Positions 1-9,420 of a DNA stretch of 21,465 nt are shown here, in pieces. The DNA is from Priapulus caudatus. Its lineage: Eukaryota > Priapulida > Priapulimorpha > Priapulimorphida > Priapulidae. How positions within the stretch are numbered: position 1 is the stretch's first letter; each line of letters opens with the position of its first letter. The notes under the pieces are model-generated. The model was not told the DNA's origin, did no database searches, and saw only the letters and a program-made list of their open reading frames with translations. The DNA is taken from contig NW_014577082.1 in assembly GCF_000485595.1 (NCBI RefSeq), positions 252,597-274,061 of the forward strand, written 5' to 3'. Position numbers and translations under genes: made by a program.

Positions 1-67
1 ACTCCAGCAAGTACAGCAGCATCTAATGCTCGTCGAAGTCGACTCAATGCACAGCCAATGCACGCAC
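1..67. repeat. Left arm of a 67-bp inverted repeat
   Basis: The first 67 bases are the reverse complement of 1095-1161 with a single mismatch (66 of 67). The arm begins at the window edge, so it may extend upstream. The 1.03 kb between the arms shows no coding signal and no inverted symmetry of its own. It could be the end of a non-autonomous element or a local inverted duplication. Confidence 0.9.
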
Positions 68-1094
68 GTACCCTGTCCACAAAACGCCCGCACTGCACGC
101 CGAAAAGCAGCGCGCCGGCGTAATAACCAACCGAGTCTGGACGCGGAAAATTCCTTAATGCCCCTTAATCCCAGTGTCGCCCCACTCAAGACGGGAAACG
201 TCCCGCGACTAATCAACGCCGATTTGAATGGCGGCTTTCAGCAGCAGAGCTTGCCGATGCGTTCACACCAGGTGGCGCGCTCACTACACCCGACTTCTGC
301 GACTATGTGAATAGGTCTTTTCTTTCACCAAGCAAAGCGACACGCCGCATCCGTTAGTTGGGTCAGCGAGCCGCGACGCCACAGCTTCGTACCTTCTTCT
401 TGTTGACGACGCACGCTAGCGCCACACCCTGCCTTCCACGGTTCGAGGACTGGCCACACAGAGCATCGACTGAACATCACAGCCCAGCATGTTTACAATC
501 TCCAGCCGCCGACTCCTGGCAAACAGCGACGGACGATTTGTCCGATTAATAAGTAATATACAGATAACGGGTGCGATATGAACATCTCGTTAATGAAACG
601 GTTATTCGTCTAGCATTGCCAATATGTCAACTGTCATCACAACGACATATAATAAATAAATAAATAAATATTGTTATATATTATATGTTAATAGATGTAA
701 TGAATTACGACTTAAGTTTAATAGTGAGGATCGAAGTAAGCTGCACTAGTGGAGACAAGGATACACTAACGCTGGCCGATTTGGAAATGCTAAGAGCTGG
801 GTGGCGCAGCGATGGAGGGTGGTTGGACAGTGTGTACTATGTTCTAGCAGCTTACTGCTAGTGAGATTTTGCAGTTGTGTTGGCGGCTGTTTCTATACTT
901 ACTGTGGGTGAGATCTTGGATGCAGCTATGTTCTATAACTTACGTGGCGGAGTGCAGCGGATCTGCAAAAGGATGGCCTCGGGGTCCCTGTGTCGAAGCG
1001 CCGTAATGTTCTATACTTACTGTAGTGAGATCTTGCAGTGTGGGCTGGGGGTGTTCGTGTACGAGTTCTCCTACTGAGGACAGGCTGAGATCTT
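68..1094. other. Non-coding loop of the 67-bp inverted repeat, with degenerate tandem units
   Basis: No exon of any recognised family is seen. An AT-rich TAAA-type microsatellite lies near 645-690. From about 841 to 1045 there are three or four degenerate copies of a unit resembling TTCTATACTTACTGTAGTGA followed by GATCTTGCAGTG. A nearly identical copy of this unit occurs inverted at about 10178-10206, so it is a dispersed repeat. The short open frames here lack family similarity and are treated as chance. Confidence 0.5.
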
Positions 1095-1161
1095 GTGCGT
1101 GCATTGGCTGTGCATTGAGTCGACTTCGACGAGCGTTAGATGCTGCTGTACTTGCTGGAGT
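1095..1161. repeat. Right arm of the 67-bp inverted repeat
   Basis: Reverse complement of 1-67 with one mismatch (gcgttag here against gcattag in the inverted left arm). No target-site duplication can be judged because the left outer flank is outside the window. Confidence 0.9.
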
Positions 1162-2808
1162 CAGTGTATATGTCACAGACAGTGAGCAATGCAGTGTAAC
1201 TGGTCGCGAATGTACACGCGTTGCATGTTCATGTGTATAGTAACAGGCCTTTATAATTGGACAAATGAAAAGAGAGAGAAGGCCAAAAGAGTGGCAGACA
1301 AGGACGCCTGTTTGAGTGGGGTAAAAAGGAAGAGGGCTAAAAAGGGGAAGAGAATGTAAGAGGAAGACTGAAAACAGACGGAGCTTGACAGGCAAGGAGT
1401 TAAGAGTGCAGTGAATCTGTGGCAATGGGCACGAGTGCGAATCGTTAAATCGTTTTTTATCAGAACATTGTCTTGACACATTGAGACGTTTTATTTCAAA
1501 GCTGTTACCTGTCATTATTTTTTAAGATAAAGAAAATAAAACTACTTTTTATTGCTATGGGATGAATAGTGGTGTGGCTGAATTTGTTAATGTCACAGCT
1601 AAACTTGGATTGACTGATTGGAAACCTGATTGAAGAGTGAAAAGAGGGGGCGATTATGAAACCCATTCCCAGCCAACTTTGACTTATTACGTGTGTATGT
1701 TAGTAACCCAAAATTAATACGTAGTTGCAAAAAGGTTGCGAGCGTTATACGATTTATATTATGTTGTTTTTAAGAGCTTTCTGTACTTATGTCATGCATT
1801 GATCTGGTTCGCACCGTATACTGGAATGCATGTGAAATTGCATGCCTGTATACACAAGTAGCCAGTATTGAATTATTCAAGATTCAATGGGAATATTTTA
1901 GCGTTGCATAATTCATCGATGACGTTGAAGTAAATTTGTGATGGGGTAATGGAACGCCAGACTGCGGCAACAGTCGATTACGCATCGTCGATAAGTTATG
2001 CGGCCATTAAGCGGTTATCTCCGTTCGAGTGGCTATCGTTCTTTTCAATCAGGCTTCATTGCAAGCCCCGCCGGCTGCAATACTGCGCATTCATTACTGC
2101 ATTGCGGCATCACGGTAATTGCAATGAAATTGCGATCTTGCGGCAAACGCATGCGTGCATCTCTGTCCGGCTGTTAGCCATCGAACCCTGAGATCATCCC
2201 TTTAGATGCAGAGCGTCTATATTACGACAATCTTGGAACGTTGCTATCCTTATTTAATTGAAAAACGGGCTAGGCAGTGCAGACGGAGACGTTCAGTGAT
2301 GTGTTTACCCTCCTGTTATTAGGCGCGGGGAGTTTTCCCTGTCATCTAGTTATTTATAGGATTGCTTGGTTCCTACTTGCACTGTAAATTTCCGGTGTGT
2401 CATGCAGACGTGTTTTCAACTTTACTTACTCTGCACTGTGGTCATTGATATGTGTCAGAGGAAAAAAATAAAGACCTTTTACAATTTCCTCTGGTTATCA
2501 TCAGTTATAATGCAAATTCATCTGGATGACTTTTTTCGTGCAGCTTGTTATTCAAGAGAACGTTTTTGCAGCTACACTAAGTAATGAAAAGCTTCTCAGA
2601 AAAAAACAAATCACTAATTTTAAACATTGACTACTCCTGATTTCAAACGTCAAAAACTACGGATAGCATAAATTATTTTGTAAATAATGTATTGTAAATA
2701 ATTTGTTTGTACTTAACTTAACAATAGTAAAAATTAATATAAATATGTTATTAATACAGTATCCACACAGTTGCATCTCGAATCTAAGCATGTGATTGTG
2801 TCCAACAG
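1162..2808. other. Non-coding DNA upstream of the first PDE2 exon
   Basis: About 1.6 kb, AT-rich toward the 3' end. I searched for the missing middle of GAF-A, which should precede the exon at 2809, and saw none. No repeat array, RNA gene or convincing promoter was recognised. The last bases before 2809 (TTGTGTCCAACAG) form a usable splice acceptor, so at least the 3' end of this stretch is intron. Confidence 0.5.
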
Positions 2809-2930
2809 GTTCGAATAACTTCTCAACAGACGATATCAAAGTGATACAGACCTGCTTCAAATACACAGCACCTGTACTTACCAGCACATTGGCATTCCAG
2901 AAGGAACGCATGCTCAAAAACCAAACGCAG
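2809..2930 (+). CDS. PDE2A: PDE2A-like phosphodiesterase, exon for end of GAF-A and connecting helix
   Basis: Internal exon of 122 nt that starts with the last two bases of a codon and ends on a codon boundary, bordered by CCAACAG and GTAAGA. The 40 codons include FSTDDIKVIQTCFKY and VLTSTLAFQKERML. These match the final helix of GAF-A and the long linker helix of PDE2A, whose mammalian form reads VLTSTLAFQKEQKL. In PDE2 this linker joins GAF-A, the dimerisation module, to GAF-B, the cGMP sensor; the homodimer hydrolyses cAMP and cGMP and is activated by cGMP. The reading phase fits the next exon at 3283. The upstream GAF-A exons that should join its 5' end were not found in order. The VLTSTLAFQKE match makes the family assignment firm; orthology to PDE2A rather than another GAF phosphodiesterase is known-family inference supported by the following exons. 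Confidence 0.92.
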
Positions 2931-3282
2931 GTAAGATAGCATTCTCACTTCACACTCATTTGTTTAAAATTCAATCAACTGACATATAATATGACAATGT
3001 AGCTATTATCCTATATAATAATATAGGGATAGTAGTTATATTGTTAATTTAGTCGTATCCAGTGTAACTAAGATCCTGCGATAACTCGATAAAATTAGAT
3101 AACATAATATTATACGATAATATTAATTCTGCAGTTTTAGAAAACTTGCTCTAACTATCTAACTTCTACGTAATTTGTAGATCTTGCATAATGTTTCATC
3201 GATACCTATCGATATATGATTTCAATATATATATATATGCCGTCGTACGCATTCTTTATCCGATACCATTTTATTATTCCAG
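2931..3282 (+). other. Intron between the exons at 2809 and 3283
   Basis: A 352-bp AT-rich intron from GTAAGA to TTATTATTCCAG. It contains AT-rich near-palindromic stretches around 3000-3130 and a short ATATAT run near 3230. Nothing else is seen. Confidence 0.85.
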
Positions 3283-3322
3283 ACCTTGCTACATGTCGCG
3301 AAGAATCTATTCACCCATCTTG
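3283..3322 (+). CDS. PDE2A: PDE2A-like phosphodiesterase, 40-nt exon at the start of GAF-B
   Basis: A short exon of 13 codons plus one base, with acceptor TTATTATTCCAG and donor GTGAGT. It encodes TLLHVAKNLFTHL, almost identical to the PDE2A segment ALLQVAKNLFTHLD at the end of the connecting helix and the first helix of GAF-B. The phases match on both sides: it continues directly from 2930 and supplies the first G of a GAG codon completed at 8592. Reading through the donor stays open to about 3669, but the continuation has no resemblance to GAF-B, whereas splicing to 8592 restores the family sequence, so the donor is preferred. Its small size means gene predictors could miss it. Confidence 0.9.
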
Positions 3323-4870
3323 GTGAGTACAGCGCCGCGCTGCCCTCTCCTGGTTGCCTTCCTGTCCCGTCTCGCCATGCCGCAGACTCTCACCCAGCTT
3401 CCCAGCCATCCGGCTATGCCTCGAACGCTGATGACGCCGACGACGTTGCCGGAAGATCGAGTCCCGCCGTGTCACGCGCAGAGAGGTTATCACTGTCTGC
3501 GGGTCGCCAAGCGTGCAGACAACCCTGCGTGGGGAGCGATGATGCTCACGAATTAGGACCGGACGCCGGGGTCGCGGACGATGCGCAAGGGCGTGCATGT
3601 GCCGTGCGCCCATGTATGTGCACGCGTGCGTGCGTCTCTGCGTGCGTCTGCGTGCTTGTGCGTGTATAGGCCTACTTTTAAATTCACGCGGCGGAATTTT
3701 CGTTGGTCGAGTCCGCGGCTAGGTGTAATACTCTCTTGTAATACTTCGTCATTACATGTATAGACAGACACATATTGTCCCGGATCTGCGTCGATCGCTG
3801 ATTAAAGTGTTCGCGGTAACTTATATGTGCAGATCCACCCACTCTATTCCATCCGCAATTATAAGTAGCGGAAGCTACCAAACAACGGCATGAGTTGAGG
3901 GTTTTCGTCCATAACCGGCGGCCATCTTCCCAAAGAACGGCGGGGTTTTACTGCCGCGTCCGGTCACCTTCCCGCGAACAGTGACGAAGTAGTTTCACGC
4001 TCGTTCGCTACGTTGTCGTGGCGTCGTTCGTTTCGGTGCCGTTGCTTGAAATGACACTCGACGTGTGTTTTGTCGCGTTATTTAGCATCATTATTACAGC
4101 CCGTTATTGTTGTATCACCGATAGAAAAATTCTAAACAGCGACAGATTCCTCTATATAGTCCGTCGTTGGTCCCGAGCGTGCGGCGCGTGGGAAGGTTGG
4201 TTCTAGTATGTACCGCAGTGACGTACGCTTCAACATTGGCGCACTATCTACGTAGCGGAGTTCTTTACTCAGTTGACTGTGGTTTTATCAAGAGGTAATA
4301 ATACGTAGCTATAAAATAGGTATTATTAGCTCTTGGTTTACTCCATGTCCGAAATATATGTGCGATTCTACTCGCCAGTAAGGGTGCTGAAATGCATGTG
4401 CTGACGTACATCGGGGCTGCGCGAGACCTGCGTTTCCTAACGTCGGCCTCCACATCACTATAGCAGGTTCACGACAATAGTACGCGCTACGCGGTTATGT
4501 AGGTAATACTAGGTTTAGCTTAAGTTGAATATCTGCGTGTTCGAGCGCACAGCCATTGTGCGCGTATAGCGGAACACAGACAAAAGACACGATTTTGAGG
4601 GATTTTGGAAAATGAGTTCGCCTTCGTTACGACATAATCAGGCGCGTATTCGAACTAATAACGCATGAAATCGTGGCGGCTCTAATGTGCCCTGCGTCGA
4701 GCTATAATGGCTTTTTTAGCTCATCTGACATAGTCAGATGCAGCTTGTAGAATCGCATGAGCGTGCGTCCGTGCGTCCGTCCGTGCGTGCGTCCGTCAAC
4801 AGTTGGGCACAAATCTAAACGGCTCGACGTACGGTCACGATATTCGGGACGTGGGGGGTAATCCGAAAAC
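3323..4870 (+). other. First part of the 5.3-kb intron
   Basis: The first about 330 bases are GC-rich and happen to stay open in the frame of the preceding exon, which could matter if the intron is retained. A TG/TGCG-rich patch lies near 3590-3670, and a CGTGCGTC(C) microsatellite near 4760-4797. No exon, RNA gene or transposon was recognised in the rest. Confidence 0.6.
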
Positions 4871-4874
4871 CGTT

Positions 4875-5090
4875 TGCTAGCGTGTCGTAACATTGTGTTC
4901 CGTGACATGCTAGCGTGTCATAACATCGAGTTCCGTGGCATGCTAGCGTGTCGTAACATTGTGTTCCGTGGCATGCTAGCGTGTTCCGTGGCATGCTAGC
5001 ATGTCATCACACCGTGTAGCGTGGCATGCTATCATGTCATCACACCGTGTAGCGTGACATGCTAGCGTGCCATCACGCCTTGTACTGTGG
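4875..5090. repeat. 33-bp minisatellite with NheI-like GCTAGC core
   Basis: Six to seven imperfect direct copies of a unit close to CATGCTAGCGTGTCGTAACA followed by TTGTGTTCCGTGG. One copy is shortened near 4974-4995. The later copies change to TCATCACACCGTGTAGCGTGG. The array runs directly into a GGC/GGT triplet tract. Confidence 0.85.
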
Positions 5091-5156
5091 CGGCGGCGGC
5101 GGCGGTGGTGGTGGTGTAGTAGTGATGGTGGTGGCAGTGTCGGCAGCAGCGGCGGC
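5088..5156. repeat. GGC/GGT triplet tract
   Basis: Roughly 70 bp of (GGC)n followed by (GGT)n and degenerate GTAGTGATGGTGGTGGCAG. It encodes only low-complexity Gly/Val/Pro/His peptides in any frame and lies within the intron. Confidence 0.8.
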
Positions 5157-5306
5157 ATGCCACTTCTTGCGTGGCGACGGGCCTCTACGATTTCTACTCC
5201 AAAATAATATGAAGAACTCGTCCCTTCAGAAACGAAACAATATCAGTCCTACCTGACCTACCCCAACCCAAGACCTTTAGTATTTTTTACTTAGAGTATG
5301 GATAAA

Positions 5307-5369
5307 ATCAAGAGTAGATAATAACACTATGTACTATGTAACTTTTATGTGTTATTATCTACTCTTGAT
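5307..5369. mobile_element. Short perfect hairpin element (possible MITE)
   Basis: Two perfect 21-bp inverted arms, 5307-5327 and 5349-5369, start and end with ATCAAGAGTAGATAATAACA and its complement and are separated by a 21-nt loop. The outermost bases ATCAAGAGT/ACTCTTGAT are shared with the hairpin at 14210-14259, suggesting a small family of non-autonomous elements. No coding capacity. Confidence 0.6.
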
Positions 5370-5665
5370 AAAATGTATCCGCAGCTATTGAAAAAAACTG
5401 CGACAATGTTGGTAAACATCAAAGCGAAGCCCCGTTATCCTAGTCGCTCCGTCTGACCCTGTATAGACAGACACCAGCGCAATTCACAAGCGTGCATTTG
5501 TGTGCCGAGGGGTTTTTCACCGTCTATGAATGTGATTCACGCCGGACAGGGGAAATCTGGAGAGAGAACCGATAGCACTACACACGCCCCACTCCCACTA
5601 CCCACTCCGCCTCTGGCGTGCGATCACTACCGCATGAGGGATGTGGTACCGACGGGGTAGATAAC
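5370..5665. other. Intron DNA without recognised features
   Basis: About 300 bp of mixed composition. A short ACTCCCACTACCCACTCC pyrimidine-rich run lies near 5590-5612. No exon or element was recognised. Confidence 0.5.
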
Positions 5666-5669
5666 GTAT

Positions 5670-5796
5670 TGACGACGCGTGATGACGCGCAGATGACGTG
5701 TGATGACGTGCCGATGACGTGAGATGACGTCTCGATGGCGTGTTATGACATGTAGATGACACGATATAGGTGACATGTGCTGACGTGTAAATGACG
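5670..5796. repeat. Helically phased TGACG array
   Basis: A minisatellite in which TGACG or a one-base variant recurs at 5670, 5683, 5694, 5704, 5715, 5725, 5736, 5746 and 5757, then at 5771, 5781 and 5792. From 5683 to 5757 the steps alternate 11, 10, 11, 10, 11, 10, 11, an average of 10.5 bp. TGACG is the half-site bound by CREB/ATF bZIP factors; function here is inference only. Confidence 0.75.
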
Positions 5797-5913
5797 CAGG
5801 TCTAGCTAACCTGTACACAGATCTTTCGCCGTAGCTCGTCAGTATTTGCTGTTTTTGTTTCGCGTTTGTGTCGAGCTAACGCTAATCTACTCGCATCGCT
5901 CTTATACTTGCAG

Positions 5914-5973
5914 GTTGCCTGTAGCGAGTACACAAGCTTACACGAGAAACAGCTGGATCTCTTAAGGAAACAT
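5914..5973 (+). CDS. Candidate 60-nt exon, unassigned
   Basis: A 60-nt stretch bounded by a good acceptor (CGCTCTTATACTTGCAG) and a strong donor (GTAAGT). It is open only when read in phase 0 (or in a second frame that stops before the donor), giving VACSEYTSLHEKQLDLLRKH. I do not recognise this peptide. It sits between PDE2 exons that both use phase 1 at this junction, so a phase 0/0 exon cannot be inserted between 3322 and 8592 without breaking the frame. It could be a misplaced N-terminal PDE2 exon, part of a nested gene, or chance splice sites around an open 60 bp. Confidence 0.3.
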
Positions 5974-6119
5974 GTAAGTAATGAAGGATCTATGGTTAGA
6001 AAATTGTAAATGACGAATTGTATAAATATGTAGAAATCTAATAGAGAAGGGCGCTCGTGTTTGACAGGCAGTGTCAGAGGCACGGTCTCTTGTTTATCTC
6101 TTTTTTCTTTCTGACTTCC

Positions 6120-6186
6120 CTCGCTCTCGCTCTCTCCCGCTCTATCTATCCATTCATCTCTGTCTGTCTATCTATCTATCTATTTC
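6120..6186. repeat. TCTA/TCTC pyrimidine microsatellite
   Basis: CTCGCTCTCGCTCTCTCCCGC followed by TCTATC/TCTGTC units ending in (TCTA)4. Flanking intron DNA from 5974 to 6119 and from 6187 to 6480 shows nothing recognisable. Confidence 0.8.
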
Positions 6187-6477
6187 ACCCCTCGCTGTCC
6201 TTTCACGTGATTACTTGTGACCGGTCCGCTAGATTACTTCTAGCCGGTCCTACTGCGCTGTCGTGATTAGCTACTTAATGTAATTAAGGTGACAGAGGCA
6301 GTGGCCTGCGGTGTCATCTATCCGTTATCGTATTTACTCAGACGCCGCTGCGCTGGCACCTAGCTTGTGTAGCCGTGTACGGGGTCAAGTCAGCAGTGAA
6401 GGGCGTGATTTATGTGTATAGGCCTCCCTGCTAAGGCACGGCGTCACCCTTCCCCATGACAGCTTCCATCCTTTCAC

Positions 6478-7016
6478 TCTCGCATGGACTCACTCTCGCA
6501 TGTACTCGCTCTCGCACGCACACGCACGCGCACACGCGCACGCACGCTCTCGCTCACTTACGGACACAAGCACGCACGCTCGCGCTCACTCACGGACACG
6601 CGCACGCACGCTCGCGCTCACTCACGGACACGCGCACGCACGCTCGCGCTCACTCACGGACACGCGCACGCACGCTCGCGCTCACTCATGGACACAAGCA
6701 CGCACGCTTGCGCTCACTCACGGACAAAAGCACGCACGCTCGCGCTCACTCACGGACACAAGCACGCACGCACGCTCTCGCTCACTCACGGACACAATTC
6801 TCGCTCACTCACGCACACATGCACGCTCTCGCTTACTCACGCACACACACGCACTCTCACGCACACGCACACGCGCACGCTCTCGCTCACTCACGCACAC
6901 ACACGCACGCTCTCGCTTACTCACGCACACACACGCACTCTCACGCACACGCGCACGCTCTCGCTCACTCACGCACACACACGCTCTTGCTCTTGCTCAC
7001 TCACGCACACACACGC
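6478..7016. repeat. About 540-bp minisatellite of CTCACTCACGGACAC-type units
   Basis: Tandem units of about 33-36 bp built from CTCGCGCTCACTCACGGACA plus CGCGCACGCACG, changing downstream to CTCTCGCTCACTCACGCACA plus CACACG. All three forward frames are open for about 180 codons, but the products are Thr-His-Ala-Arg-Ser-Leu repeats with no family similarity. That is a by-product of a stop-free repeat unit, so no gene is called. A related array occurs at 13330-13640. Confidence 0.92.
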
Positions 7017-7280
7017 TAGGGGGTAGGTCCCAACATTGAAGAGTTAAGAATCGAGGGGATAGGGCTAAGAAGTAAGGAGATTAAGAGTCAGGGCGTTGGT
7101 TCTAACAGCGAGGGGGCGGGTCCCGGCAGCGAGGGGGCGGGTCCCGGCAGCGAGGGGGCGGGTCCCGGCAGCGAGGGGGTAGGTCCCAACATTGAAGAGT
7201 TAAGGATTGAGGGGATAGGGCTAAGGAGTAAGGAGATTAAGAGTCAGGGCGTTGGTTCTAACAGCGAGAGGGCGGGCCCT
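7017..7280. repeat. Duplicated about 110-bp block around a 21-bp GC-rich minisatellite
   Basis: The block running from GGGGGTAGGTCCCAACATTG through GGGCGTTGGTTCTAACAGCG (about 7020-7110) recurs at about 7175-7267 with few changes. Between the two lie repeats of CGAGGGGGCGGGTCCCGGCAG, 21 bp each. All units are multiples of three within the open frame described for 7020-7727, so copy-number changes would keep that frame open. Confidence 0.88.
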
Positions 7281-7727
7281 AGCAGTGAGGGCGGGGCCGG
7301 CTCTGGGGGTCGCGCATGGGCCACGCTAGTCAGACGCACGACAGCACGCGTCGCAGAGCGCATCAGTCTGAACCTCCAGGGGGCGCTGCGCTCTGCGCAC
7401 GACACCTCGACTGCGGGCGGGCCCAAGCCGGACGCCGCCGATGCATCCGATGATGACCTCACCCTCGCGCTGGACTTCAGCGATCCGTCGCTGCTCGCAG
7501 CGGATGCTGAGGAAGATGAGGATGCTGCAGATATTACAGATGCTGCGGACATGGCTTCATACCGACCGGCTTTCCTCCGATCGCTCTCCTGTCCGATTCC
7601 CTCGCTCCAGGCTCATGCCCTGCACGTTGTACATCCGTCTGTTACCCACCTCATCCTGGAGAACAGGGCGACCCAGCATCCCATCATCCCGGTCTCGCCC
7701 CTCCGACGTGGTATGCATAATTCTTAG
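7020..7727 (+). CDS. Unassigned 235-codon open frame, possible exon (no start codon)
   Basis: The frame opens after an in-frame TAG at 7017-7019 and ends at TAG 7725-7727. It has no ATG until a Met-Ala-Ser-Tyr about three quarters of the way through, so if real it is an exon of a spliced gene. The CACACACGCTAG before 7020 could act as acceptor and CGACGTG|GTATGC at 7710 as donor. Residues 1-90 are repetitive: two copies of a block containing NIEELRIEGIGLRSKEIKSQ flank 7-residue units EGAGPGS coded by a 21-bp repeat. Then come a basic segment (RRTTARVAERISLNLQG), an acidic one (DASDDDLTLALDFSDPSLLA, AEEDEDAADITDAAD) and a less biased end (SYRPAFLRSLSCPIPSLQAH onward). I recognise no family. 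The donor phase (1) fits the exon at 8592, but PDE2 proteins have no insertion there. From about 7360 it is repeated, broken, in the inverted arm ending at 21465. Confidence 0.4.
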   Translation, partial: GVGPNIEELRIEGIGLRSKEIKSQGVGSNSEGAGPGSEGAGPGSEGAGPGSEGVGPNIEELRIEGIGLRSKEIKSQGVGSNSERAGPSSEGGAGSGGRAWATLVRRTTARVAERISLNLQGALRSAHDTSTAGGPKPDAADASDDDLTLALDFSDPSLLAADAEEDEDAADITDAADMASYRPAFLRSLSCPIPSLQAHALHVVHPSVTHLILENRATQHPIIPVSPLRRGMHNS

Positions 7728-8591
7728 CTTTTTCCCGTCGTCCACGAATCCGAGTGTGACCAGGACAGATCGCGCAGAGCATATATGTTTAAAAAACGTA
7801 TATATATATATATAATTTATATATTTATGTATATTTTGAAAGCCGGGGTTAAATTTACGTATACGTTCGTGCATAATTCCCGTAGAGGCCTGTGTTGCGT
7901 AACATTCGACTTGTCGCGGAGGGGGATTGTCAAGTATAGCGATTACACATCGCACGTGTGATGCGAATATGTGCTACGGTATCGGTCGAACGGTGATTAC
8001 GTGTGCGAGGTGCTTGCTTGCGCAGATGGCTGAACGCTCCCCCTTTTTAATGACGACGATTTGCACGAGCCACTCAGCATCTTCGCTTGTTGTTATTTAA
8101 TCGCGAATCCATCGCGATAATCGATCGATTCGGCATTTACCATCATCGCGGATGCCATTTCCCTCTCGAACGGTTTCATGTTGCTCTAAGCACGACTGCG
8201 GAAAAACACTCATTATATGCGAGCCGAGGTTGTCTCTCTCGGCCCGAGCTAATGAGGTACAGCAAAGACAAATAGGTTCACCTCCTTAACGCTGTATTGA
8301 TTTCCCGCCAACAACATCTCCGAATACGAACAGAAGCAGTCCGTCCGTAGATGCCCGTGGTTTCCTCCGCCGGTCACGCTCGAAGTGTACAGGAAGATTA
8401 AAGGTTTTTCCGTGTAAGGAAAATTCTGCCCGGATTCGTGCTCTCGATGCTTTGTATCGGGTCCCGGAGCGAATGCGCGCTGAAGCGATGTTGTCTGGCA
8501 CTTTGTGCTGCAGGTTATGTTGTTGCTCGTAGAAGGGGGTCGCGAAGGCGTGTGTCGCTCTTGCTGTAATACCTCTCCCGGTGTGTTTCAG
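7728..8591 (+). other. Intron end before the 8592 exon
   Basis: Contains a (TA)n tract near 7797-7830 followed by AT-rich DNA, then mixed sequence without recognised coding or RNA features. It is well represented in the inverted arm (about 20090-20960). The last bases CCGGTGTGTTTCAG form the acceptor of the next exon. Confidence 0.7.
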
Positions 8592-8655
8592 AGGACGTGA
8601 CCTTACTGCTAAAGGAAATCATGCAAGAGGCGAGACATCTCACTCAGGCAGAAAG
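8592..8655 (+). CDS. PDE2A: PDE2A-like phosphodiesterase, exon for first GAF-B helix
   Basis: A 64-nt exon between GTGTGTTTCAG and GTCAGT. Its first two bases complete a Glu codon begun at 3322, and its last two (AG) are completed by G9880. The product DVTLLLKEIMQEARHLTQAE aligns with PDE2A [20 protein letters not shown], the amphipathic first helix of GAF-B. This helix packs against the partner subunit and precedes the first beta strand carrying the cGMP-contacting serine. The intron upstream is 5.3 kb and unusually repeat-rich. A frame-broken copy lies inverted at 20018-20083. Confidence 0.92.
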
Positions 8656-9420
8656 GTCAGTGCAGAGAAAGGGCCAGATGATGTATTTATATGATAGTTT
8701 ATTTAGATTTGTTTCTCTGTTTGTTTGCGGATTTGTTCATTTATCTGTCTGTTTGCATACTGGTGTGATAGTTTGTTTGCTTTATTGTTCTCGCGTTGGA
8801 AGTGTCTAATATTACTTTCTTTTCAATTCATTTTTGTTCTGTTTTTAATAGTCTGTATTACAAGTGGATTACTCAACTGAATATTAGTAATATTAAGCTA
8901 AAAAGTTTATTTTGAAAACAGATCTTGACCTATTGCCAGAGTAGAACTGTTAAAATCTGTTCAAACTGTTTTGAACGTCTATCATATGTGTTGGAGTATT
9001 TGTTGATTACTGGTTGATGCAAATGTGACTGCACTGTCAGTCGTGTAAGGCAATGTAAGGCTGATTCAACCTTTAAGCATTCCGTGGCTGCTTCATTGCA
9101 TTCATGTTTTGGTAAAAATTCCTGTAGATTTAGAGTCACTGGTTTTTTCTACGTTTTACCAATTCTATAATGCATTCTCGCAGAGCACTCGGCATTTCTG
9201 AAATTCAAAACACCTATTGCATATTCGCGATCGTTGTCACCAAATATTGTTTGACGCATCGATGACCTCATTCATTTGGCATGTCAGAATTTCGATCAGT
9301 TGTGTTAACGAACAGTGATTATTGCTGTCAAATCTAACCGAGAATTAATTGAGAGATTCGCTGCTTCGTTTACAGCTACGAGTATTATACACACTAGCTG
9401 CTGCATCATTGTGCTGCTTA
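8656..9420 (+). other. Intron between the 8592 and 9880 exons, first part
   Basis: AT-rich intron DNA with GTTTGTTT/CTGTTTG runs near 8700-8770. No features other than its noisy inverted duplicate at about 19120-20015. Confidence 0.7.

Noticed and set aside
3286-3669. 127-codon frame starting inside the HVAKNLFTHL exon
   Set aside because: After the first ten or so residues it runs through a GTGAGT donor into intron; splicing to 8592 restores the PDE2 sequence. Intron retention remains possible but unsupported.
4875-5090. Regular 33-bp direct repeats resembling a CRISPR array
   Set aside because: Units are contiguous with no unique spacers, and the surrounding genes are eukaryotic.
6456-7039. 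Three overlapping forward open frames of about 180 codons
   Set aside because: All three frames are open because the minisatellite unit lacks stops; products are Thr/His/Ala/Arg/Ser/Leu repeats without family similarity.
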